Part shown: positions 50,758 to 60,281 of the stretch, in pieces
How positions within the stretch are numbered: the stretch's first letter is position 1
Layout: every line of letters begins with the position of its first letter
Assembly (NCBI GenBank): GCA_900766265.1
Contig: CAAFUS010000017.1
Location: 186,001-250,000 of the forward strand
DNA length: 64,000 nucleotides
DNA from: Pseudomonadaceae bacterium
GTDB taxonomy: Bacteria > Pseudomonadota > Gammaproteobacteria > Pseudomonadales > Pseudomonadaceae
Direction: 5' to 3'
The notes under the pieces: generated by a model
Database searches by the model: none
What the model was told of the DNA's origin: nothing
What the model saw: only the letters and a program-made list of their open reading frames with translations
Position numbers and translations under genes: made by a program

Positions 50758-52005
50758 TCAGGCAGGGAGCAGGCTTTCGCCCGCATACAGCTCCTGCACG
50801 CTTTCGCGCCGGCGCACTTCATGGACGTTCGTGCCGTCCACCAACACCTCGGCGGCGCGGCCGCGAGTGTTGTAGTTCGAACTCATGACGAAGCCATAGG
50901 CGCCGGCCGAGCGCACCGCGAGCAGATCGCCTTCGGCGAGCGCCAGTTCGCGTTCCTTGGCCAGGAAATCGCCCGTCTCGCAGATCGGCCCGACCAGATC
51001 GTAGGTACGCGCCTCGCCTTCGCGGGGCGTTACGGGCACCACGTCCATCCAGGCCTGGTACAGCGCCGGGCGGATCAGGTCGTTCATCGCCGCATCGACA
51101 ATGGCGAAATCCTTGTGCTCGGTGTGCTTGAGATATTCCACGCGGGTCAGCAGCACGCCGGCATTGGCGACGATGGAGCGGCCCGGCTCGAACACCAGCG
51201 CCAGCTCGCGGCCTTCGATGCGCTTGCGCACCGCCTGGATGTAGTCGCCGGCCAACGGGGGCTGTTCGTCGCGGTAGCGCACGCCCAGACCGCCGCCCAG
51301 GTCCAGGTGCCGTATCTGGATGCCTTTGGCGGCGAGACGATCGATCAGGGCCAGGAGCCGGTCGAGGGCATCGAGGAACGGTGGCAGGCTGGTCAGCTGT
51401 GAGCCGATGTGGCAGTCGACACCGATGACCTGCAGGTTCGGCAGCGCATGGGCACGAGCATAGACCGCTTCTGCGTCGGCGATGGCGATGCCGAATTTGT
51501 TCTCCTTGAGCCCGGTCGAGATGTACGGATGAGTGCCTGCGTCGACGTCGGGATTGACTCGCAGCGAGACGGGGGCGACGGCGCCGAGTTCGGCGGCCAC
51601 TTCTTGCAGGCGCTCGAGCTCGTCGGTCGATTCGACGTTGAAGCAGTGCACGCCGACTTCCAGGGCGCGGCGCATGTCGTCACGGGTCTTGCCAACGCCA
51701 GAGAAGACGATGCGCTCGGGCTTGCCGCCGGCGGCCAGGACGCGTTCGAGCTCACCGCGCGAAACGATGTCGAAGCCGGCGTCGAGCCGGGCCAGCACGT
51801 TCAGCACGCCCAGGTTGGAGTTCGCCTTGACCGCGAAGCAGACCAGATGCGGTACGCCTTCGAGGGCATCGGCATAGGCCCGGTACTGGGCCTCGATGTG
51901 CGCGCGCGAATAGACGTAGGTGGGGGTGCCGAAGCGTTGCGCGAGAGCGGGCAGCGCCACGCCCTCCGCGAAGAGTTGACCGTCGCGGTACGAGAAGGCC
52001 TCCAT
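50758..52005 (-). CDS. lysA: Diaminopimelate decarboxylase
   Basis: A 415-residue PLP enzyme for the last step of lysine synthesis. The PLP lysine is in VCFAVKANSNLGVL, and the fold-type III motifs HIGSQLTSLPPF, LDLGGGLGVRY, EPGRSIVANAG and GPICETGDFLA are present. Its neighbours are lptM upstream and dapF downstream, the standard Pseudomonas order. Confidence 0.97.
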   Translation of the reverse strand: MEAFSYRDGQLFAEGVALPALAQRFGTPTYVYSRAHIEAQYRAYADALEGVPHLVCFAVKANSNLGVLNVLARLDAGFDIVSRGELERVLAAGGKPERIVFSGVGKTRDDMRRALEVGVHCFNVESTDELERLQEVAAELGAVAPVSLRVNPDVDAGTHPYISTGLKENKFGIAIADAEAVYARAHALPNLQVIGVDCHIGSQLTSLPPFLDALDRLLALIDRLAAKGIQIRHLDLGGGLGVRYRDEQPPLAGDYIQAVRKRIEGRELALVFEPGRSIVANAGVLLTRVEYLKHTEHKDFAIVDAAMNDLIRPALYQAWMDVVPVTPREGEARTYDLVGPICETGDFLAKERELALAEGDLLAVRSAGAYGFVMSSNYNTRGRAAEVLVDGTNVHEVRRRESVQELYAGESLLPA

Positions 52006-52016
52006 GATGCCTCCTC

Positions 52017-52154
52017 TTAAAGTTCGAAACGGTCTTTGGAACGCTCGTTCGCGGTGTCGCTGTCGGGCAGGTACAGCGGGCCTTTCTGGCCGCAGCCGCC
52101 GAGCGCGGCAGCCAGCACGACCAGGGAGAGCAGGGGAAGCAACAGACGCTTCAT
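52017..52154 (-). CDS. lptM: LPS translocon maturation lipoprotein LptM
   Basis: A 45-residue lipoprotein beginning MKRLLLPLLSLVVLAAALGG with a lipobox ending in Cys at about residue 21, followed by the family motif GQKGPLYLPD. LptM (formerly YifL or LppL) stabilises LptD during assembly of the LPS outer-membrane translocon. It is 11 bp before lysA. The start at 52152-52154 follows AAGGA. Confidence 0.93.
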   Translation of the reverse strand: MKRLLLPLLSLVVLAAALGGCGQKGPLYLPDSDTANERSKDRFEL

Positions 52155-52344
52155 GGGGTTTGAATCCTTGGAAAATCGATTGTCCCGGAGTATACCCAGC
52201 ACCCGCCGGATTGCCTATGTGAGCCGCCGATTGCCGCCTCCGGGGCGATCGGCTGCTGTCTGCGGCAGGATGCGGTGCTAAGCTCGGCGCCTTTGTCAGC
52301 GGCCAGAGCGGCCGTTGCTGCCTTCATTCTGCAGGAACACGACC

Positions 52345-52680
52345 ATGAGCTTGAACGAAGCCCGCTACCATGACCTGATCGACGCCGCCCAACAGGAGGT
52401 CGAAGACGTCTTCGACGACAGCGACCTGGATGTCGATCTGGAAAATTCTGCCGGCGTGCTGACCGTCCGCTTCGATAACGGCACCCAGCTGATCCTCAGC
52501 CGTCAGCCGGCCCTGCTTCAGCTGTGGGTCGCCGCCCGCTCCGGCGGTTTCCACTTCGATTACGACGAAGCCGCCGGACTCTGGATCTGCGACACGAGCG
52601 AAGAGCCGCTGGGCGAGTTGCTCGAGCGCGTTACCCGTGAACAGAGCGGGGCGGAGCTGGATTTCGAAGCGCTGCGCTGA
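52345..52680 (+). CDS. cyaY: Frataxin-like iron donor CyaY
   Basis: A 111-residue frataxin. It begins MSLNEARYHDLIDAAQQEVE and has the acidic iron-binding helix edge (DVFDDSDLDVDLENSAGVLT) and the sheet motif QLWVAARSGGFHFDYDEAAG. It modulates iron-sulphur cluster assembly. The gene is divergent from lptM and followed by a strong terminator. Confidence 0.95.
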   Translation: MSLNEARYHDLIDAAQQEVEDVFDDSDLDVDLENSAGVLTVRFDNGTQLILSRQPALLQLWVAARSGGFHFDYDEAAGLWICDTSEEPLGELLERVTREQSGAELDFEALR

Positions 52681-52754
52681 TCCCGCACGGCGCTCGGCCG
52701 GGGGTGGCTTGATAATCTGCCCGGCTGTGTTAGGGTCCAGTGCAGGTCTTCACG

Positions 52755-52789
52755 AAAAACCCCGCCTTCGGGCGGGGTTTTTTATTTTT
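52755..52789 (+). terminator. Intrinsic terminator after cyaY
   Basis: AAAAACCCCGCC-TTCG-GGCGGGGTTTTTT is a perfect 12-bp stem with a tetraloop followed by a long T-run. It lies about 75 bp after the cyaY stop and 36 bp before rnk. Confidence 0.93.
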
Positions 52790-52824
52790 CTGCACACCTG
52801 TCAGCACGGAGAGACAACCCACCC

Positions 52825-53229
52825 ATGAGCAGCGCACCGCCCATCACCCTGACCCACACCGACCTGCAGCGCCTGGAGCGCCTGCTGGACAGCCTCGACG
52901 ACTACGGCCCAGCTGCCGAAGCGCTGGAGAAGGAGCTGGCGCGCGCACAGGTCTTGGACGGCAGCCAGTTGCCGCCCGGCGTGGTAACAATGAACTCGCG
53001 CGTCCATTGCCGGGAGGAGAGCAGCCACAAGGACTACCACCTGACCCTGGTCTATCCCCAGGATGCCGGCAAGGAGGGTACCGTCTCGGTGCTCGCGCCG
53101 GTGGGCACCGCCCTGCTCGGGTTGTCCGTGGGGCAGCATATCGACTGGGCAACGCCCAGCGGCAAGGTCCTCGCGCTCACCCTGCTCGATGTCGAGTACC
53201 AGCCCGAGGCGAACGCTTCGCAGCTTTGA
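52825..53229 (+). CDS. rnk: Nucleoside diphosphate kinase regulator Rnk
   Basis: A 134-residue GreA/GreB-like protein with a short N-terminal coiled coil (LQRLERLLDSLDDYGPAAEA) and a C-terminal FKBP-like domain (TLVYPQDAGKEGTVSVLAPV, TALLGLSVGQHIDW). Rnk binds RNA polymerase and influences nucleoside diphosphate kinase levels and, in P. aeruginosa, alginate production. It converges with cyaA, with 6 bp between them. Confidence 0.93.
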   Translation: MSSAPPITLTHTDLQRLERLLDSLDDYGPAAEALEKELARAQVLDGSQLPPGVVTMNSRVHCREESSHKDYHLTLVYPQDAGKEGTVSVLAPVGTALLGLSVGQHIDWATPSGKVLALTLLDVEYQPEANASQL

Positions 53230-53235
53230 GCCAGG

Positions 53236-56121
53236 TCATTCCGGATCGAGAGCCTGCTGTTCCAGCGCCTGGTTCAGTGCCGCTTCCAGGCGCGTCTTGT
53301 AGCGCAGGTACTGTACCGTCTGCGCCGGGCCGTCGCCGAGTATGCCCGACAGGTCCAGGTCGGTGATGTAGCAGGGGTAACGTTCCCGGGTGCGTCGCTG
53401 GGCGAGGATGTGGCGGGCCACGGTGGCGAACAGGTCCGGCCCGTACTCGAGCTCCGAGAATTCCCGATGGTTGCAATAGAGACTGACCTGGGTGCGGCCG
53501 CGGTCACCGGGCTCGATGATGGCCTGCACGTCGTAGAACGGATCGCTGACCCGCGCCGCTGGCGCGCTGCGCCGCTCCAGGCGCAGCGGCAGATCGCCCT
53601 GGGCCGGAAGGATCTGGTGATAAAGGATTTCCAAGGCAGGCGGGCGGCCGTTTTCGGTGAGCGGCTGCAGGGCGTTGCGCCGGTACAGGATCGACTGCAG
53701 AAAGCGCTGCAGCGGCGTGAGCAGCGTCAGTTCGTCCTTGAACGGCAGGTGCTGACGCCATAGCGCGTTCAGTTCGTCGAGCACGCTGAGCTCGGCCTGC
53801 TCCCCGCGGATGCGATAGAACACCTGCAGGCAGTTCGGCCGACTGGCCGGTAGGATCACACCCAGGTCGTTGACCTCGTGGGCGTGGCGATCCAGGTGGA
53901 TCGGGCTATAGGCGGCGCGGCCCTCGCCCAGGTGGTCGAGCAGCGCCGGCAGGTCCGGCAGGCTGGCATGGCGGACCTGGCCGGGCACCAGATCGATCAG
54001 GTGATAGTGCTGGCGAATCTGCAGCAGGTAGCGGCTGTTGGGCGAGCTGGCGAGGCTTGTCTGGGCGTCGGCGAACAGTTCCTCGACTCGCCGCGCGATC
54101 AGCGGCGCGCGGTTGCGGCACAGGCAGCGCACGTGGAGTTCGGGCAGCGCGCCTTCGGCCGGCAGCGCGTCGAGGTAGTCGCGCAGGCAGTCGAGCAGGG
54201 CGTCGGTGCCATCGTAGCGGCTCACCATCAGCTCGTTCCAGCTGTTGAGGGTGATCTGATCGATCGACACCACCAGGTTCTCGCGCGCGCCGGCATAGCC
54301 GAGCGAATCGGTGCGACCGGTCGCGATGTGCACGTTGAGCAGGCTGTGCTGGGGCAGCGGATCGACGCCGACGTTGATCAGCAGCAGTACCTTCTTCGGC
54401 ACGCTGCTGGCCAGCAGCGCCTGTTCGGGCACGCTGTCCAGCGGGACGGGCAGCACCTGCTGGAGGCTGCCGAGCAGGCCCGAGAGCTCCGCTTCGCGCA
54501 GGTCGCTGTCGCCGGGGTGCAGGGAGATACGCGTGCCGCCGTCGATCACGCCGTTGCGGTGGCACCAGGCGAGCAGCGGGACCAGCTCGCGCGAGCGCTT
54601 GAGCGGCGCGTAGTTGCGCCATTCAAGGGCGTTGAGATTGCCGCGCAGGAGGATCCACTGGCGGTCGCCATCGCTGTCGGTGTTGCGCACCAGGGTGAGA
54701 CTTTCTTCAGCCATGTCCGGCGAGATGCCAGGGTTGATGAATTCGACCTTGCCGGCCTTGCGCTCGAAGGCGGCGTACAGACGCCGGCCGAGGATGCCCA
54801 GGTCGTGGCTGTCCATCGGACTGACCACCTGCATCTGCCGGGCGAACTGCGAGAGGAAGCGGTAGCCGTAGGTCAGCTCGTTGACCAGCGCCCGGCGCTC
54901 CAGGCTGACCTGGCCTTCCTTCCAGCGGCTGCGGCTGTCGAGCATCGCGAGCTGGCGCGCATCCCAGCCCCACTCGGCGGTGAGGCGCTCGAGCAGCAGG
55001 CGCTGCCAGCTCTTGCGGTGGTTGCGCGACGGGCGGCTGAGCGGCTTGTTGACCTTGATGTAGAGGCAGCGGCGGATCAGTTCCAGACGCTGGTGATCGC
55101 CGCGGTCCTTGAGGTATTCCTCCAGCCGGCGGTAGACCACGATGTAGGGGTCGAGCTCGTCCAGATCCAGCCGGTTGGCGTAGACCGCCTGCTTGTAGCG
55201 CAACGCGATGCATTGCACGTCCGGATGCTCGCTGGCGTAGACCTCGGTCAGCAGCAGCTTGAGCACCGATTTGTAGGGCGACTCGATGCCCTTGTAGAGC
55301 TGCCACAGGCCTGCGCCGAGAAATTCGCCGGCGGGGATGTCGCCCAGGTGGCCCAGGTCCAGCACTTCGTCGGCACGGATGAAGCGCTTGCGGATCAGCG
55401 TCTCCACGTAAAGGTCGTAGCGGTGCTCCTCGTAGGCCGGCACCAGCCACCACAGCGGCGTCCTGCCGCCCAGCCAGATCGCCGTGCGGTAGAACTCGTC
55501 GAGCAGCAGGTAGTGCTGGGTCGTGCCGCAATCGTCAGAGGTCAGCGGCCCGGCGCCACGGCCCTGGGTGAAGCGCGCCGGATCGATCAGGAAGAAATGC
55601 GCCTCGGTGCCCTGGGTCGCTGCCCAGGCTTCGAGTAGATCGCACTTGCGCCGCAGCTCTGCGAGGGCGGTAGGGCTGAGGTCGGGCTGATGGCAGACCC
55701 AGACGTCCAGGTCGCTTTGCTCGTTCTGCGCCACCGTCCCCAAACTGCCCATCAGGAACAGGCCCTGGATCGCCTCGTTGCGCTGGCCCCGATGGGGCTT
55801 GTAGCTGAACGAGCGACTCAGGCGCTGTGCCTCGGCGATCAACCGGGGGTCGGGCTTGAAGCCGCTGAGCCCGCAGGGCGTGGCGTTAGAGACGTAGCCC
55901 GGGAGGATCGGGTGATTGGTATCGAACAACAGCGGCAGCAGCGTGAGCACCTGCTGCTGGCGCGGCGTCATGGCCTGCCGGGTGCGCTCCTGGCGGCCAT
56001 CGTTGACGCTCAAAAAGCGTGTCCGCAGCAGGGACAGGTCTTTGCGGTCGATCCCTTCGTCGAGGTCGGTTCGGATTTCCTGGGGGCGGCTCATCGGATA
56101 ATTCGGCCAGTTCAGCGTCAT
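53236..56121 (-). CDS. cyaA: Class I adenylate cyclase
   Basis: A 961-residue enterobacterial-type cyclase making cAMP. The N-terminal catalytic half has the nucleotidyltransferase motif FLMGSLGTVAQNEQSDLDVW (residues about 121-140), with the Gly-Ser and Asp-x-Asp needed for catalysis, and WWLVPAYEEHRYDLY. The C-terminal half is the regulatory part (LLLINVGVDPLPQHSL onward). The start at 56121 is preceded by CAGG; an in-frame ATG nine codons later lacks a site. It is unrelated to the CHASE2 class III cyclase at the left end of the window. Confidence 0.95.
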   Translation of the reverse strand: MTLNWPNYPMSRPQEIRTDLDEGIDRKDLSLLRTRFLSVNDGRQERTRQAMTPRQQQVLTLLPLLFDTNHPILPGYVSNATPCGLSGFKPDPRLIAEAQRLSRSFSYKPHRGQRNEAIQGLFLMGSLGTVAQNEQSDLDVWVCHQPDLSPTALAELRRKCDLLEAWAATQGTEAHFFLIDPARFTQGRGAGPLTSDDCGTTQHYLLLDEFYRTAIWLGGRTPLWWLVPAYEEHRYDLYVETLIRKRFIRADEVLDLGHLGDIPAGEFLGAGLWQLYKGIESPYKSVLKLLLTEVYASEHPDVQCIALRYKQAVYANRLDLDELDPYIVVYRRLEEYLKDRGDHQRLELIRRCLYIKVNKPLSRPSRNHRKSWQRLLLERLTAEWGWDARQLAMLDSRSRWKEGQVSLERRALVNELTYGYRFLSQFARQMQVVSPMDSHDLGILGRRLYAAFERKAGKVEFINPGISPDMAEESLTLVRNTDSDGDRQWILLRGNLNALEWRNYAPLKRSRELVPLLAWCHRNGVIDGGTRISLHPGDSDLREAELSGLLGSLQQVLPVPLDSVPEQALLASSVPKKVLLLINVGVDPLPQHSLLNVHIATGRTDSLGYAGARENLVVSIDQITLNSWNELMVSRYDGTDALLDCLRDYLDALPAEGALPELHVRCLCRNRAPLIARRVEELFADAQTSLASSPNSRYLLQIRQHYHLIDLVPGQVRHASLPDLPALLDHLGEGRAAYSPIHLDRHAHEVNDLGVILPASRPNCLQVFYRIRGEQAELSVLDELNALWRQHLPFKDELTLLTPLQRFLQSILYRRNALQPLTENGRPPALEILYHQILPAQGDLPLRLERRSAPAARVSDPFYDVQAIIEPGDRGRTQVSLYCNHREFSELEYGPDLFATVARHILAQRRTRERYPCYITDLDLSGILGDGPAQTVQYLRYKTRLEAALNQALEQQALDPE

Positions 56122-56237
56122 GGGTATCAGCTACCTGATCGGCGCGAACCGGCGAGCCTTTAGCTCGGGTTTCGCGCCGGTCAGTGCCGGTGAAGCACGA
56201 AGGGAAGGGGGAGCGCCGCCCTCGAGGCGGATCAGGC

Positions 56238-56483
56238 TCAGGCGGTTCGCGGTCCGGAAAGGATCGTCAGCAGCGACTGGGCATGTTCGGCGGCATCGCG
56301 TCCCAGACTGGTCAGGTAGCCGCCGTCGGGTTGGCTGGTCAGGCCCTTGGCATGCAACCGACCTGTGGCGGCGATCATGTCCGGCGCCGCGTCGTGATGC
56401 ACCTTGAGTCCTTCCAGGGTGTTATCCAGGTTGAACAGCGTGAGCATTTCCAGCTCGGCGACGAGTTCGGGGGTATAGGTCAT
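56238..56483 (-). CDS. TIGR02647 family small conserved protein
   Basis: An 81-residue protein with a GAGGAG ribosome-binding site: FTPELVAEL-like start (YTPELVAELEMLTLFNLDNT), EGLKVHHDA, RLHAKGLTSQPDGGYLTSLG, DAAEHAQSLLTIL. This matches a short family found mainly in Pseudomonas. The pattern resembles a small winged-helix-like fold, but the function is unknown. It lies upstream of cyaA on the same strand, 116 bp away. Confidence 0.88.
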   Translation of the reverse strand: MTYTPELVAELEMLTLFNLDNTLEGLKVHHDAAPDMIAATGRLHAKGLTSQPDGGYLTSLGRDAAEHAQSLLTILSGPRTA

Positions 56484-56558
56484 TGGCTGCTCCTCGCATG
56501 ATGGGTCCGGGCCCGATGGGGCAAGTGTAGTCGCGCTGGACGGTCGCGCCCGGACGTC

Positions 56559-56831
56559 TCACGGTTCCTCGGGAAGATCGGGCAGGCGGCGCAGCGCCGC
56601 TTCGTAGCCCTCGCGATCGAAGGGACGGTCTTCGCGCAGCATCGCGGCGATCTCGGCGGCCAGCACCAGCGCCATCAGGTGGAGGATCTCGTCGCGCTCG
56701 TAGCCCACCAGGGTGAGCTTGTTCAACGTCGCCTTGGCGGCGGGCGGGTCGTCGGCCTCGAGCTGGTTCTCGATGGCCTGGATCAGGGTTTCTTCGGCGA
56801 AGGCCTCTTCGCCGTCATCTGCTTCGCTCAT
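56559..56831 (-). CDS. Small acidic conserved protein of unknown function
   Basis: A 90-residue, acidic, helical protein (ETLIQAIENQLEADDPPAAK, TLVGYERDEILHLMALVLAA). The start at 56829-56831 is set by a very strong GAGGAGGAG site. I recognise it as a gene conserved at this place in Pseudomonas but know no domain or role. It precedes the TIGR02647 gene on the same strand. Confidence 0.82.
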   Translation of the reverse strand: MSEADDGEEAFAEETLIQAIENQLEADDPPAAKATLNKLTLVGYERDEILHLMALVLAAEIAAMLREDRPFDREGYEAALRRLPDLPEEP

Positions 56832-57112
56832 GGCTCGCTCCTCCTCAGGGTGAGGGGCGAGTCTGCCACGAATGGGGCCATTCATGTCTTTGATGGACCG
56901 CCATGGCTGCGCTCGAAGCCCTGAGCCAGAGCCGTCGGAGCAGTGATCCGGGTGTGCTGGAATCTGTTGTTACAGAGGCTCGCTTCAGGCGTTCGTCATG
57001 GCTGTGGCACAACCCGATGCGGCGCGGCGCCTCGGGGTGCCTGGCCCGAAGACCAAGAATAACGACAACAGACGGTCCGGCTGCGGCCGTACGACGCTAT
57101 GCGGGAGGATCC

Positions 57113-58549
57113 ATGAGCCAGTCCGACGAGTTGAAACGCTCCACCATAGTCCTCTATGGGTCCATCGGCATGCCGCTGGCCATCATCGGCTATCCCCTGG
57201 CGGTCTATCTGCCGCCGTTCTATGCCCAGGAGCTGGGCGCGAACATGGCGCTGATGGCGTTGGTACTGGTCGTCGCGCGCATCAGCGACGTGATCACCGA
57301 CCCCCTGATAGGCACCCTGAGCGACCGCTGGCAGACCCGTTTCGGTCGTCGCAAGCCCTGGCTGGTGATGGGGGTGCCGCTGATGCTGGTCGGCACCGTG
57401 CAGATCTTCATGCCGCCGGCCGGGGTGGGCGTCTGGCACCTGCTGTTGTGGACGATGGTGATGTACCTGGGCTGGACCATGGTCACGCTGCCCTACAGCG
57501 CCTGGGGCGCGGAGCTCTCCACCGCTTATCACCAGCGCAGCCGGGTGACGGCCTCGCGCGAGGCCTACGTGCTGATCGGCCTGTTTCTCGCCGCGCTGGC
57601 CCCGGCCATCGTGCAGGCGTTCGGACGCCGCTTCGAGGCCGGCGATACCGACGGCGCGCTGATGCAGGCGATGGTCTGGCTGCTGGGGCGCGATGGACAG
57701 TTCGGCATCGGCTATGGGCCGATCCTGGCGTCCATGGCCTGGTTACTGATCCTGCTGTTGCCGCTGACCGTACTGCTGGTAGTGACCCGGGTGCGCGAAG
57801 CACCGCCGCGCACCGTCAAGCGAACCGACTGGCGCCAGGGGCTACGGGTGTTGAAGAAGAACGGGCCGTTTAAGATCATGATGCTGGTGCTGCTGATCGT
57901 GATCACCGGCGAGTCCTTCCGCAACGCGCTGTCGGTGTTCTTCATGCAGCACGTGATCCAGATCCAGGCGCAGATCGGCCTGATGTACCTGATCTACTTC
58001 GGGGTCGGCATCCTGGGCATTCCGTTCTGGCTCAGCCTCGGTAGGCGCATCGGCAAGCACCGTGCCTTCTGCGTCGCGGTGCTGGTGTCCAGCGTCAGCA
58101 TCATCGGCATGTTTTTCCTCGAGGCGGGCCAGCTGGTGCCCTTCGCTGTGATGTTCGCGCTCAAGGGCTTCTGCTTCGCCGCCTTCCAGTTCCTGCCGCT
58201 GTCCATGCTGGCCGACATCATCGACCTGGACACCGCCCGCAGCCGCGAGCACCGCGCCGGGCTGTTCTTCGCCATGTCGGGCATCGCCCACAAGCTGGCC
58301 ATGGCGCTGGGCCTGGGGCTGTCGCTGGGGCTGCTGGCACTGGTCGGCTTCGATGCGACCGCGCAAAACGATGCAGGACATCTGCTGGCGCTGCGCTCCC
58401 TTTACATCCTCGGGCCTGTGGCGCTGTACATGCTGGCGTTCTTCATTGCCTGGAACTACCCGCTGACCGCAACGCGCCAGGCGCGCATACGCCACCGGCT
58501 GAACCGGCGCGAGCAGCGGCTCGGGGTCGTGACGGGCGGCGCTTCGTGA
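57113..58549 (+). CDS. GPH-type (MFS_2) sugar/cation symporter
   Basis: A 478-residue transporter with 12 predicted helices and a GGGAGGAT ribosome-binding site. The GPH-family signature is seen at DPLIGTLSDRWQTRFGRRKP (about residues 62-81), with LPYSAWGAELSTAYHQRSRV and FLPLSMLADIIDLD in the second half. The family carries glycosides, pentosides or hexuronides with Na+ or H+. No sugar enzyme lies next to it, so the substrate cannot be told. The 280-bp spacer before it shows nothing I recognise. Confidence 0.88.
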   Translation: MSQSDELKRSTIVLYGSIGMPLAIIGYPLAVYLPPFYAQELGANMALMALVLVVARISDVITDPLIGTLSDRWQTRFGRRKPWLVMGVPLMLVGTVQIFMPPAGVGVWHLLLWTMVMYLGWTMVTLPYSAWGAELSTAYHQRSRVTASREAYVLIGLFLAALAPAIVQAFGRRFEAGDTDGALMQAMVWLLGRDGQFGIGYGPILASMAWLLILLLPLTVLLVVTRVREAPPRTVKRTDWRQGLRVLKKNGPFKIMMLVLLIVITGESFRNALSVFFMQHVIQIQAQIGLMYLIYFGVGILGIPFWLSLGRRIGKHRAFCVAVLVSSVSIIGMFFLEAGQLVPFAVMFALKGFCFAAFQFLPLSMLADIIDLDTARSREHRAGLFFAMSGIAHKLAMALGLGLSLGLLALVGFDATAQNDAGHLLALRSLYILGPVALYMLAFFIAWNYPLTATRQARIRHRLNRREQRLGVVTGGAS

Positions 58550-58640
58550 GGGCGCCGCGCCACGCGGACTGAACGAAGCGGTTCGGGTTGCCTCTCAGGC
58601 TTGGACAACCTGTCGTGTCCACGCCTGGGAAGAGGCCCCC

Positions 58641-59615
58641 ATGATCACCTGCTATCACGTCGTCAACGGTGTACTGAAAAGCCAGCCGATCGGCCCCAAC
58701 GAGCCACTGCCCGGCACGTTTCTCTGGCTCGACCTGCTCGAGCCCAGCCAGGAGGAAGAACTGCGGGTCGAAAAAGCGCTGGGCCTGGATATTCCCACCC
58801 GCGAGGAAATGGCCGAGATCGAGGACTCCTCGCGTTTGCGCGAGCAGGACGGTGCGCTGCTGATGACCTCTACCGTCGTCAGCGGCATCGGCCTGCAGCG
58901 GCCCTCCACCGCCGAGGTGACCTTCGTGCTGAGCGCCCAATGGCTAGTGACGGTGCGCTACGCCGAGCTCGCCGCCTTCAGGGCGTTCGAAACCAAGAAC
59001 GCCCATGGCCTGAACAACCACGCCTCGCCCGATCTGCTGCTGGCGACCTTGCTCGACAGCATCGTCGATCGGATCGCCGACGTGTTGGAGATGATCCAGT
59101 CGCAGCTCAATTCGCTGTCGGAAAGCATCTTCAGCGATGCGGCCGACGTGCGTCAGGGCAAGGCCGACCTCCAGGTGATCGTGAAGCATCTGGGCCGCCA
59201 CAACAGCCTGCTGGGCAAGCTCAGCGGCAGCCTGCTGAGCATCACCCGCCAGCTCGGCTACGTGCGTCTGGGCGCCAGCGAATGGCTGCGCGAGCCGGCG
59301 CGCATCGCGCTCAAGTCGGTGGAGCGTGACGTGCGTTCGCTGGGCGAGCACCAGGCGAAGATTTCTGGCGAGGTGACCTTTCTGCTCGATGCCACCCTCG
59401 GGCTGATCAACATCGAGCAGAACAGCATCATCAAGGTGTTTTCCATCGCCGCCGTGCTGTTCCTGCCGCCAACGCTGCTCGGCACGGTCTACGGGATGAA
59501 CTTCGACCATATGCCCGAACTGCACTGGACCTATGGTTACCCGCTGGCGCTGGCGATGATGGTCGCCTCGGCGGCGGCCTCCTATGCCTGGTTCAAATTC
59601 AAGAACTGGCTCTGA
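58641..59615 (+). CDS. corA: CorA family magnesium transporter
   Basis: A 324-residue CorA channel. A long cytoplasmic alpha/beta domain is followed by two C-terminal helices. The signature YGMNFDHMPEL lies between them, at about residues 279-289, and the Glu after it fits the usual MPEL loop. The stalk helix is rich in charged residues (LGEHQAKISGEVTFLLDATL). It converges with the next gene, 10 bp away. Confidence 0.95.
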   Translation: MITCYHVVNGVLKSQPIGPNEPLPGTFLWLDLLEPSQEEELRVEKALGLDIPTREEMAEIEDSSRLREQDGALLMTSTVVSGIGLQRPSTAEVTFVLSAQWLVTVRYAELAAFRAFETKNAHGLNNHASPDLLLATLLDSIVDRIADVLEMIQSQLNSLSESIFSDAADVRQGKADLQVIVKHLGRHNSLLGKLSGSLLSITRQLGYVRLGASEWLREPARIALKSVERDVRSLGEHQAKISGEVTFLLDATLGLINIEQNSIIKVFSIAAVLFLPPTLLGTVYGMNFDHMPELHWTYGYPLALAMMVASAAASYAWFKFKNWL

Positions 59616-59625
59616 GACACCGCCT

Positions 59626-60153
59626 TCAGCCGACCAGCGCCAGGCCCAGGCAGAGCAGGCCGAACGCGGCCCATACGAACGCGAAGATGATGGGGGTACG
59701 CAGCGAGAACAGTAGCGTCCTCTTGTAGCGTTCCCCACCGACCGGGCTGTTTCCTTCGCCGAACAGCGCCGACTCGTTGTTGGGCAGCAGGCCGGCGCGC
59801 CCTTCGATTTGCAGCAGTTCGGCCTGCTTCTGGTGCCAGCGCTCGATCACCTCGAAGTTGGAGCGGATGCCGGGCATCGCGTGGAAGGACGTGAGCAGCC
59901 CCAGCACCGCCAGGATCGAGGGCACCACCAGGCGAAAGAGCTCGCCCCACTCGGGGTTGCTGTTGGCCATCGACGAGGCGAAGGCGATCATCAAAAAGGA
60001 TTGGGAGGCGAGGTAGGAGTTGGTCCGGTCGGCCAGCAGCGACGACTCGAAGTGGATCTCCGAGCGGTAGAACAACAGGCGTTCCTTGGGGGAATCGAAG
60101 AGCTCGGCACCCTGGGTGTCCTGGTTCAGCAGCAACGTGCGCAGGTCGGTCAT
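59626..60153 (-). CDS. Two- or three-helix membrane protein of unknown function
   Basis: A 175-residue protein. A soluble N terminus (LFDSPKERLLFYRSEIHFES) is followed by two nearby helices (about residues 50-62 and 72-92), a cytoplasmic loop and a C-terminal helix (IIFAFVWAAFGLLCLGLALV). The layout recalls small octameric or SLATT-like membrane proteins, some of which are effectors in nucleotide-signalling defence, but I cannot place it in a family. No cyclase or sensor of that type is adjacent; corA is convergent and argH lies next on the same strand. Confidence 0.7.
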   Translation of the reverse strand: MTDLRTLLLNQDTQGAELFDSPKERLLFYRSEIHFESSLLADRTNSYLASQSFLMIAFASSMANSNPEWGELFRLVVPSILAVLGLLTSFHAMPGIRSNFEVIERWHQKQAELLQIEGRAGLLPNNESALFGEGNSPVGGERYKRTLLFSLRTPIIFAFVWAAFGLLCLGLALVG

Positions 60154-60281
60154 GGCGATAGCTAGGCAAAGGGCGATGCCCGTTGGTTGCCGCTGAGCTG
60201 GCCGAGTTCCCCTTCTGCCGCGACCGGCGACAGAGCGGGACCGGCGGCCTGTGCCGGTCCTGCTGTGCCGGGTCGGCGTAC

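Noticed and set aside
53878..55638. A 586-codon plus-strand frame opposite cyaA
   Set aside because: It is antisense to class I adenylate cyclase and lacks a start site or homology.
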